In this document: positions 5,598 through 11,404 of the stretch, piece after piece | Position numbering within the stretch: position 1 is the first letter of the stretch | Layout of the letters: every line of letters starts with the position of its first letter | Source of the DNA: Erysipelotrichaceae bacterium | Lineage (GTDB): Bacteria > Bacillota_I > Bacilli_A > Erysipelotrichales > Erysipelotrichaceae | Direction of reading: 5' to 3' | Length of the DNA stretch: 11,404 nt | NCBI GenBank assembly: GCA_024709285.1 | Contig: JANJWY010000044.1 | Coordinates: 1 to 11,404 of the forward strand | Translations under genes and position numbers: made by a program | The notes under the pieces: model-generated | Seen by the model: only the letters and a program-made list of their open reading frames with translations | The model's database searches: none | What the model was told of the DNA's origin: nothing

Positions 5598-6451
5598 TGA
5601 ACAACAAAATCATGCGCAACATCATGGAAATCTTCGCGATTACCCTAGTTGCCTTCTTTATGGTCCCTCTGGTCTTAGTTCTGTTTAATGCTGCTAAGGG
5701 AAACAATGAAATCATCGCTTCTCCACTCAGTGCACCGCAAAACTGGATGAACTTACTCAGCAATGCAGCAAACATCTGGAATAACCCCAACATTCGCTAC
5801 AGTCAGGCATTGGTAAATTCCGTTATCGTCACATTTTTCTCATTGGCTGGTATTACCATATCATCCGCCATGGCCGCATGGGTCTTGGTACGAACCAAAA
5901 CGAAAGTATCTACTGCGATTTTCATGATGTTTGTGGCCGCTATGGTCATTCCGTTTCAAGTAGTCATGTTTCCATTGGTCAAATGGTTTGGCATGGTCCA
6001 AGGATGGATTGGTGTACCGATGTTGCGCAGTTATTTTGGTATCATCATCGCCTACATGGGGTTTGGCAGTTCGCTTTCTATTTTCATGTTCCATGGATTT
6101 ATGAAATCAATTCCGATCGATATTGAGGAAGCCGCCTATATCGATGGGTGCAGTAAGTTTAAGACATTTTTCCTAATCGTGCTCCCCATTCTGAAACCGA
6201 TTTATGTTACGATTCTTATCTTAAATGGCATTTGGATTTGGAATGACTTTCTGCTTCCCATGCTGGTATTAGGTAAGGGAACCCCGGTTCAGACGATTCC
6301 GTTGGCAGTAAATAACTTCGCCGGTGCATTTGTCACATCGTATGATTTATTAATGACGGCGATCTTGATGGCCTTGATTCCGGTCGTATTCTTCTTTATC
6401 TCAGCCCAAAAACATATCATTAAAGGTATGGTGGAAGGATCGGTGAAATAA
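5597..6451 (+). CDS. Carbohydrate ABC transporter permease, MalG/UgpE type
   Basis: This is the second channel subunit, 284 residues, with about six transmembrane helices beginning near residue 8. The EAA loop is at about 177-201 (EEAAYIDGCSKFKTFFLIVLP), followed by the WIWNDFLLPMLVL segment typical of MalG-like permeases. Its ATG shares one base with the preceding stop (TAATG), and AGGAGG at 5581-5586 lies ten bases upstream, so translation is probably coupled and the two subunits made in equal amounts. Only one base separates its stop from the kinase start. It pairs with the preceding permease; substrate specificity is set mainly by the binding protein. Confidence 0.95.
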   Translation: MNNKIMRNIMEIFAITLVAFFMVPLVLVLFNAAKGNNEIIASPLSAPQNWMNLLSNAANIWNNPNIRYSQALVNSVIVTFFSLAGITISSAMAAWVLVRTKTKVSTAIFMMFVAAMVIPFQVVMFPLVKWFGMVQGWIGVPMLRSYFGIIIAYMGFGSSLSIFMFHGFMKSIPIDIEEAAYIDGCSKFKTFFLIVLPILKPIYVTILILNGIWIWNDFLLPMLVLGKGTPVQTIPLAVNNFAGAFVTSYDLLMTAILMALIPVVFFFISAQKHIIKGMVEGSVK

Positions 6452-6452
6452 C

Positions 6453-7409
6453 ATGAAAGTCTGTGCTTTTGGTGAATTACTCATTGATGTTACGCCTAAC
6501 GGAACGTCTGAAAAAGGATTTCCGGTATACGAATTTAATCCGGGGGGTGCCCCAGCGAATGTTGCTGTTGCTTTACAAAATCTAGGTCAGAAAGCCAGTT
6601 TCATCGGTCAGGTCGGTGATGATCACTTTGGTCACTTCCTTGCCGGTGTGCTTAAGGAAAAACGTGTTGATATCGATGCATTGCTTTTTAACAAGGACTA
6701 TCTGACGACCTTAGCCATTGTCAGCCTTACTGAGGGTGGAGAGCGCTCGTTCAGTTTTTATCGCAAGGAAGGTGCAGATGTGATGATCACACCCAACGCC
6801 AAGTTTCTTGAGAAAATCAACGAAGCTGATATATTCCATATCGGAAGTGTCAGTATGAGTGATGAGCCCAGTCGCAGTACCAGTTTTGACTTGTTGGATT
6901 ATGCTAAGAATCAAGGTAAAATCATCTCTTACGACCCAAACCTTCGCGAACTTCTGTGGAAAGATTTAATGGATGCAAAGACACAGATCAAAAAAGGGTT
7001 GTACTTTGCGGATATCGTGAAGGTGAGTGAAGAAGAACTATTCTTCATTACCGATGAACACAATGTAGAAAAAGGCTGTGAGATTTTAGTCAGCGAGTTT
7101 GACTGTAAACTGATCTTAGTTACATTTGGTGCGCAGGGATGTGCATATTACTTCAATAAAAAATTAGTTAAAGTATTGCCGTTTTCCGTCAAGGCGATAG
7201 ACGCTACCGGAGCAGGCGATGGTTTCTTGGGCGGCTTTTTAGCAAAATTTATGGAATCCGGTAAGAAAATCGAAGAACTCAGCGATGCTGAACTATTGTC
7301 ATTTTGCCGTTTTGCCAATGCCTGCGGAGCCCATGCGACAACGATTCGCGGAGCCATCGGTTCATTGGCAACCTATGAAAAAATCGAGGAAATGTTTGGT
7401 GATATTTGA
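6453..7409 (+). CDS. PfkB-family fructokinase
   Basis: This cytoplasmic sugar kinase of 318 residues probably phosphorylates fructose to fructose 6-phosphate with ATP. It has the ribokinase/PfkB layout: an N-terminal GELLID, the sugar-binding GGAPANVA at 31-38 typical of bacterial fructokinases, SYDPNLRELLW at about 159-169, and the catalytic signature DATGAGDGFLGGFL at 250-263 with Asp256 as general base. It is unrelated to the ROK-type fructokinases (ScrK) found in many Gram-positive sucrose operons. It starts one base after the second permease stop, with GGTGA seven bases upstream, and its TGA overlaps the next gene as TGATG. Next to a sucrose-splitting GH13 enzyme it is best placed to capture the released fructose. 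Activity on another ketose such as 2-keto-3-deoxygluconate is less likely from the context. Confidence 0.88.
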   Translation: MKVCAFGELLIDVTPNGTSEKGFPVYEFNPGGAPANVAVALQNLGQKASFIGQVGDDHFGHFLAGVLKEKRVDIDALLFNKDYLTTLAIVSLTEGGERSFSFYRKEGADVMITPNAKFLEKINEADIFHIGSVSMSDEPSRSTSFDLLDYAKNQGKIISYDPNLRELLWKDLMDAKTQIKKGLYFADIVKVSEEELFFITDEHNVEKGCEILVSEFDCKLILVTFGAQGCAYYFNKKLVKVLPFSVKAIDATGAGDGFLGGFLAKFMESGKKIEELSDAELLSFCRFANACGAHATTIRGAIGSLATYEKIEEMFGDI

Positions 7410-9232
7410 TGAAAAACCGCAAGCAAATCGCATCGCTCTACCATAAGATATACGGTGTGAGCCCGCAAGCTGAGTTGGCATTGGCACAGCTGTTTGAAAT
7501 GATGGATCATGCCTATGTCATGCGGAAAACCGATTTGAAGGAAATGGACAACACAAATACGGACTGGTATTTCAATCAGAAAATGGTTGGAATGACGCTG
7601 TATGTCGATCTTTTTGCAGGCAGCTTAAAGAAATTGGCTAAGAAGGTCGATTATTTCAAAGATTTGGGTATTACATATCTCCACTTGATGCCACTGCTGA
7701 AACCGCGTGAAGGTGAGAATGACGGGGGATATGCTGTTGAGGACTACCGTCAGATTGATGCTCGTTTGGGCGATATGCCGGACTTCATCAAACTGCTGGA
7801 CATCTTTCGCAAGAATGATATTTTCATCTGTATTGACTATGTGGTCAATCATGTCGCTAAGGAACACGCTTGGGCAAAAGCGGCACTTGAAGGTGATGTG
7901 GGGATGCAAGAAATGTTTATCATGTATGATACCGATGAAATGCCCAATCGATTCAATCGGACTGTCCCACAAGTGCTTCCGGATAAATGCCCTGGAAATT
8001 TTACTTATTATCCTGAGATTAAGAAGTACGTGTTTACATCGTTCAGTGATTTTCAATGGGATTTAAACTTTGCAAATCCTCAGGTTTTTAATGGAATGAT
8101 TGACAATATGCTTTACCTTGCCAATCTTGGAGTCAATATGATCCGCTTGGATGCCATTCCGTTTATGTGGAAACAAGTGGATACGACCTGTCGGAATCTC
8201 GATCCGATTCATGATTTGATGCGCATGTACTACTTGATCAAGGAAGATGTATGTCCATCACTGGCACTTTTAGGAGAGGCCATCGTAGAACCGGATGAAA
8301 TCGTCAAATATTTTGGCAGCGATCATCAACCGGAATGCGAGATCATGTATAATGCCAATTTAATGGTTGATATATATCATTCGTTTGCCAGCCGGGATGT
8401 TCGGCTGTTGACCATTGATACCAATCGGTTTTTGATACCACGGAAAGGTACATGGATGAACTATGTCCGATGTCACGACGATATCGGATGGGGGTTCAAT
8501 GAAGATGCCATCCGCCAATTCGGCTTTGATCCGTTTCAACACAAACAATTTCTGATTAAATTTTATGGAGGAGAGTTTGAAGGATCATTTTCCAAAGGGG
8601 AGCACTACCAATACAATCCTCTGACTCAAGATGCCCGTACCAATGGCACATTGGCAAGTTTATTGGGATTGCAGCGAGCCGTTGAAAGAAATGAACGGTT
8701 TCGTCAAAGAGAAGCCATTGATCGAATTAATCTGGCACACGCAGTGATTATGACGTATCGAGGATTTCCGTTAATATACTCCGGCGATGAAATTGCGACT
8801 TTAAACGATCAAAGTTATAAAAAAGATCCGGCGAAGTCAGCAGAGGGTCGTTGGGTTCATCGTCCGATCTTTGACTGGAAGCGATCATTGAAAAAGGATA
8901 TATGCGGGACCTTTGAGCACGATGTATATCAGAATCTCAAAAAGCTGATCGAATTGAGAAAGAATCTGCCATATCTTCACGGTCAGGCATCCCAGTATGC
9001 CCTGGATCTCAACAATGCCCATGTATTCTGTCTGATAAGACAGGTAAAAGAAAAGACATTTTTTGCCCTTTTTAACTTCAGTGAGCATACACAGTTTGTG
9101 ACTACTTATCATTTACGTCAGGTGCTCTATGGCAATAAGTACAAAGATTTGATTCAAGGCCGTCAGTTCGACTTGTCTGAACCATCCTTTGAACTAAGCC
9201 CGTATGAATACGTCTGGTGTATACATCAGTAA
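7409..9232 (+). CDS. Amylosucrase-like GH13 enzyme (subfamily 4 type)
   Basis: The product has 607 residues, is cytoplasmic with no signal peptide, and probably acts on sucrose. Amylosucrases move the glucosyl unit onto an alpha-1,4-glucan and release fructose; close relatives mainly hydrolyse sucrose. The (beta/alpha)8 barrel begins near residue 60 (MTLYVDLFAG, LGITYLHLMPLLKP). Catalytic residues are visible as nucleophile Asp248 (IRLDAI), acid/base Glu290 (LLGEAI) and transition-state Asp357 (VRCHDDIGW). The glucose-pocket pair of Neisseria amylosucrase, Asp144 and Arg509, corresponds to Asp105 (NDGGYAV) and Arg481 (GRWVHRP). Arg410 matches acceptor-site Arg446, but the equivalents of Arg226 and Arg415 appear to be Pro187 and Lys379. 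The N-terminal helical region is about 39 residues shorter than in the Neisseria enzyme. The ATG shares a base with the kinase stop (TGATG). Sucrose phosphorylase is disfavoured by the overall motif pattern. Confidence 0.87.
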   Translation: MKNRKQIASLYHKIYGVSPQAELALAQLFEMMDHAYVMRKTDLKEMDNTNTDWYFNQKMVGMTLYVDLFAGSLKKLAKKVDYFKDLGITYLHLMPLLKPREGENDGGYAVEDYRQIDARLGDMPDFIKLLDIFRKNDIFICIDYVVNHVAKEHAWAKAALEGDVGMQEMFIMYDTDEMPNRFNRTVPQVLPDKCPGNFTYYPEIKKYVFTSFSDFQWDLNFANPQVFNGMIDNMLYLANLGVNMIRLDAIPFMWKQVDTTCRNLDPIHDLMRMYYLIKEDVCPSLALLGEAIVEPDEIVKYFGSDHQPECEIMYNANLMVDIYHSFASRDVRLLTIDTNRFLIPRKGTWMNYVRCHDDIGWGFNEDAIRQFGFDPFQHKQFLIKFYGGEFEGSFSKGEHYQYNPLTQDARTNGTLASLLGLQRAVERNERFRQREAIDRINLAHAVIMTYRGFPLIYSGDEIATLNDQSYKKDPAKSAEGRWVHRPIFDWKRSLKKDICGTFEHDVYQNLKKLIELRKNLPYLHGQASQYALDLNNAHVFCLIRQVKEKTFFALFNFSEHTQFVTTYHLRQVLYGNKYKDLIQGRQFDLSEPSFELSPYEYVWCIHQ

Positions 9233-9257
9233 AAAGCTTCACGACCGTGAAGCTTTT
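9232..9257. terminator. Bidirectional terminator between the amylosucrase and M20 genes
   Basis: AAAAGCTTCAC (9232-9242) and GTGAAGCTTTT (9247-9257) pair perfectly over 11 bp around the loop GACC. Both strands leave the stem on a T-run of four or five. The left edge includes the last base of the amylosucrase stop codon, and the hairpin encodes the final KASRS and stop of the M20 protein on the minus strand. Confidence 0.9.
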
Positions 9258-10573
9258 CTTATGAGCGTTTTGAAGAATTCGATGCCCTTGAGATAATTTT
9301 CAATTTTGACCCGCTCATTATCCGCATGAACCGTTTTCATATCTTCTCCCGATATTTCAAATGGAGCGATGCGGTACACGCCTTTGGCCATTCCGTGATA
9401 GACCCGGCTGTCTGTTGCCGCAACCATCAGATATGGAGCAATGGCTTTAAAATGAGGATAATGCTCTTTGGTTGTCTCTTGGATGATTTCAAATTCCCGG
9501 ATGTTGCTTGGACTGATATCCGTCGGTTCGGTTCCGTTGTGAAGTTTGACTTCGATATCACTGCCAACCATCGTCTGAACCCGGTTTCTGACACTTTCCA
9601 CCGACTCGCCCGGGATAATGCGGATGTTACAGACAACCGTCGCTTTCTGAGCCAAAACATTCGGAGCAAAACTGCCGGAAGCCATCGTTGCGACACAGGT
9701 CGTTCTCAGCACAGCGGCGGTGTCAGGCTTTCCGGTCATAACTTTCAACAATATCGGTTTGAACAGTTTTTTATTAGAAAACAGAAATTTTAGCGGTTGT
9801 TTCATGTGTGGCACAAGTGTGTCAAACATCGCATTGGTCGCATCATTGAAATCTGCCGGAAACTTATTTTTCTCCAGGTTGACAGCGGCTTCAAATACCT
9901 GAGCCATCGCACTTTTCTTCGGAGGCATCGATGCATGGCCGCCGGACTGGGTTGCGGTCAGTTCTATATCCAAATACCCTTTTTCGCCTACGCCGATCAG
10001 GGCTACGGTGCCGTCTATTCCCAGAGATTTACCATCGATCAAGGCTCCGCCTTCATCGACAATCATCGAGAAGAAAATGCCTTGCTGTTTCAGATAATCT
10101 CGGATGGCGGTCGCACCGGAATCCGGCATGATCGAGCCGGTCTCCTCATTGTGACCCAGCATCAGATAGACATCGCGTTCAAACTCAAATCCTTCGGATA
10201 ACAACGTTTCAACGGCTTCCAGCATAGAAATCACATGGCCTTTCATATCCAGGGTGCCACGTCCATACACATATCCATCTCGGATGACACCGCTAAAAGG
10301 CGGTTCTATCCAATTCTCTTCGCGAACCGGTACGACATCGAAATGTCCCATCAGTCCGATGGGAGGCAAATCGGATTTCCCGGGTAATTTTATTAGCAGG
10401 GAATAACCGACAAAACGCTCGATTTGTCCTGAGGAAAATATTGTCGGATAATCTGTTCGGATGTTTTCGATAAACGTTTCAAACTCAGAGAAGTCCATCT
10501 GATCGCGATCTTTGTATGAGATGGTCTTACACTGAATCGCCCGCTGTAAATGTTTTATGGCAGATTCGGACAT
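9239..10573 (-). CDS. M20 metallopeptidase, Gly-X carboxypeptidase/PM20D1-like
   Basis: This is a 444-residue dinuclear-zinc hydrolase of peptides or N-acyl amino acids, without an export signal. Metal and catalytic residues are visible as His77 (GHFDVVP), Asp109 (RGTLDMKG), general base Glu143 and ligand Glu144 (HNEE), Asp173 (VDEGG) and His416 (VHADNE). The lid domain spans about 190-320, with His213 in GGHASMPP. The stretches ALIGVGEKG, GGHASMPPK, VLRTTCVAT and NIRIIPGESV resemble yeast CPS1 and animal PM20D1 more than the PepV or ArgE branches; PM20D1 hydrolyses and makes N-acyl amino acids. The ATG at 10573 shares a base with the preceding stop (TAATG). A GTG at 10585 would add four residues, but has no suitably spaced ribosome binding site. 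It is the last gene of an operon with two membrane proteins. The substrate is unknown. Confidence 0.88.
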   Translation of the reverse strand: MSESAIKHLQRAIQCKTISYKDRDQMDFSEFETFIENIRTDYPTIFSSGQIERFVGYSLLIKLPGKSDLPPIGLMGHFDVVPVREENWIEPPFSGVIRDGYVYGRGTLDMKGHVISMLEAVETLLSEGFEFERDVYLMLGHNEETGSIMPDSGATAIRDYLKQQGIFFSMIVDEGGALIDGKSLGIDGTVALIGVGEKGYLDIELTATQSGGHASMPPKKSAMAQVFEAAVNLEKNKFPADFNDATNAMFDTLVPHMKQPLKFLFSNKKLFKPILLKVMTGKPDTAAVLRTTCVATMASGSFAPNVLAQKATVVCNIRIIPGESVESVRNRVQTMVGSDIEVKLHNGTEPTDISPSNIREFEIIQETTKEHYPHFKAIAPYLMVAATDSRVYHGMAKGVYRIAPFEISGEDMKTVHADNERVKIENYLKGIEFFKTLIRKASRS

Positions 10574-11235
10574 TATTTGATCCACCCTTTCTTAAAGAAA
10601 TACCGTGCCGACCCAATGGAGATGATACTTGCAATGGGGACTAAGGCCGGACGAATGGAGTCATCCTTGACCACAAACATAAACAAGGCCAGCATCACGA
10701 TGCTAGGAACGATCGTTAATCGCCAGTGTCTTGCAATAAACACGACGCCTAATGCTCCGAAAATGGCCGGTATCATATAGATGGCGACCGGTTGCAGCTG
10801 TTCGATAAAGAAATCTTGGAAGGGAACCAATATTAACACACCCAGAAGAATGATGACGGTCGTGATGATGGATGATGTGGCAATGGCTAATGACGAAATG
10901 ATTTCAGCTTCGTCTGAACCAGGCTCGACGTTGGCCTGTTTCATTGCGCTTAACGCGGCCGGAAGTTTCATGTTGGAGATATTCCCGGTCACTTCCGCAA
11001 CATAGGTTCCACCAACCCCAAGCATCGGCGCATAATTGAAGAATTCGATGATGCCAATAGGAATATAAATGACACCCACGGACATAAACCCTTTAAACAT
11101 GAGTTCTCCTGTCGGCCATGCGCCGGTAATCAGACTGATAGCCAAAGGGACAGATAACATAAGCAATGCCCCGACAATAACAAAGCGCAAACCCGCTTTA
11201 TGTAGTTTTTCAATATATTTCTCTTGTTCGCTCAT
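10573..11235 (-). CDS. Uncharacterised membrane protein with about six helices
   Basis: The 220-residue product is strongly hydrophobic, with predicted membrane segments at about 17-37, 49-66, 112-138, 148-168, 172-189 and 195-212. A polar stretch at 80-111 contains the VAEVTGNISNMKLPAALSAMK motif, and the ends are charged (MSEQEKYIEK; KKGWIK). I do not recognise a characterised family and see no ATPase or known transporter signature. AGGAGG (11240-11245) begins inside the stop codon of the upstream gene, four bases before this ATG, and its own stop overlaps the M20 start. Such coupling to a second membrane protein and a peptidase suggests a two-subunit carrier for the peptidase substrate, which is inference only. 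A channel-like or regulatory role is equally open. Confidence 0.8.
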   Translation of the reverse strand: MSEQEKYIEKLHKAGLRFVIVGALLMLSVPLAISLITGAWPTGELMFKGFMSVGVIYIPIGIIEFFNYAPMLGVGGTYVAEVTGNISNMKLPAALSAMKQANVEPGSDEAEIISSLAIATSSIITTVIILLGVLILVPFQDFFIEQLQPVAIYMIPAIFGALGVVFIARHWRLTIVPSIVMLALFMFVVKDDSIRPALVPIASIISIGSARYFFKKGWIK

Positions 11236-11244
11236 ATAGCCTCC

Positions 11245-11404
11245 TTACACGATGAGGACATACAAAATGCCCAAGGTTGATAAAATGGAAACCGGCAACG
11301 CAAATTCTTCCAGCCATTTCCACTTCTTTGATGCCAGTCCGATGATGAGCATGATGGCCATACTGATAAACAGAGCCAAGGTATTATATCCGCCGATAGC
11401 AATC
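11245..11404 (-). CDS. Membrane protein, C-terminal fragment cut by the window edge
   Basis: An open frame runs in from the right edge and ends at TAA (11247-11245), giving 52 visible residues. The fragment begins with a likely transmembrane helix (GYNTLALFISMAIMLIIGLA), then a short basic and aromatic loop (SKKWKWLEEF), and a second hydrophobic segment to the C-terminus. The ending loosely recalls the uncharacterised DUF5058 family, but the fragment is too short to be sure. Its stop codon is fused with the ribosome binding site of the next gene (TAAGGAGG), so the two are almost certainly in one operon. Its start and most of its length lie beyond the window. Confidence 0.72.
   Translation of the reverse strand, partial: IAIGGYNTLALFISMAIMLIIGLASKKWKWLEEFALPVSILSTLGILYVLIV

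Noticed and set aside
7625..8056. Open frame of 143 residues on the minus strand inside the amylosucrase-like gene
   Set aside because: It lies antisense to a gene with clear catalytic motifs, and its product has no recognisable family features and no ribosome binding site that I can see.
7409..9232. Sucrose phosphorylase, trehalose synthase or alpha-glucosidase identity for the GH13 enzyme
   Set aside because: The order of DLFAG, LHLMPL, DGGYAV, SFQWDLN, NYVRxHDDIGW and RWxHRP is the amylosucrase pattern, which those subfamilies do not share.
9326..9793. Open frame of 155 residues on the plus strand inside the M20 gene
   Set aside because: It is opposite a well-supported M20 gene, and its His/Arg/Phe-rich composition is typical of antisense translation.
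1..11404. CRISPR arrays, tRNA or rRNA genes, insertion sequences, prophage genes, large direct repeats
   Set aside because: None were seen on either strand; all gaps between genes are under about 130 bases and are accounted for by promoters, operators and terminators.

Overview
The window reads like a chromosomal segment of a mid-GC Gram-positive anaerobe (Bacillota; an Erysipelotrichia- or Clostridia-like host is my inference). The grounds are strong AGGAGG-type ribosome binding sites, sigma-A-like promoters, a lipoprotein-anchored ABC binding protein, operators matching the Gram-positive cre consensus, and a CcpA-like LacI regulator. TGG serves for Trp and TGA for stop, so the code is standard. 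I see no rRNA, tRNA, IS element, CRISPR array or origin, and no gene-free stretch longer than about 130 bases.

Left (1-1515): the C-terminal three quarters of a 3-hydroxybutyryl-CoA dehydrogenase, then a separately promoted short-chain dehydrogenase of the 3-hydroxybutyrate dehydrogenase type. A 7-bp inverted repeat abuts the latter's ribosome binding site, and a GNRA-loop terminator closes the gene. Next (1525-2255) is an A+T-rich, independently promoted PIN-like nuclease gene. It converges on a LacI-family repressor gene, and the two share a 12-bp terminator stem whose arms each encode Lys-Gly-Gln-stop.

Centre (2244-9257): a sugar-import operon under a divergent LacI-type repressor. The order is binding lipoprotein, two CUT1-type permeases, a PfkB-type fructokinase and an amylosucrase-like GH13 enzyme. 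The genes are tightly packed (TAATG and TGATG overlaps). A strong hairpin with a T-run follows the binding-protein gene and probably keeps it expressed above the rest. Two 16-bp operators 33 bp apart lie in the divergent promoter region, and one fills the -35/-10 spacer of the operon promoter. The most economical reading is sucrose uptake, cleavage by the GH13 enzyme with glucose passed to an alpha-glucan (or to water), and phosphorylation of the released fructose. No ATPase is encoded, so a shared MsmK/MalK-like ATPase elsewhere is inferred.

Right (9239-11404, minus strand): an operon of at least three coupled genes. These are the end of a membrane protein, a second membrane protein of about six helices, and an M20 metallopeptidase resembling the Gly-X carboxypeptidase/PM20D1 branch. 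The membrane proteins may form a transporter feeding the hydrolase, but this is inference from gene order. The M20 gene and the amylosucrase gene converge on a second shared terminator.
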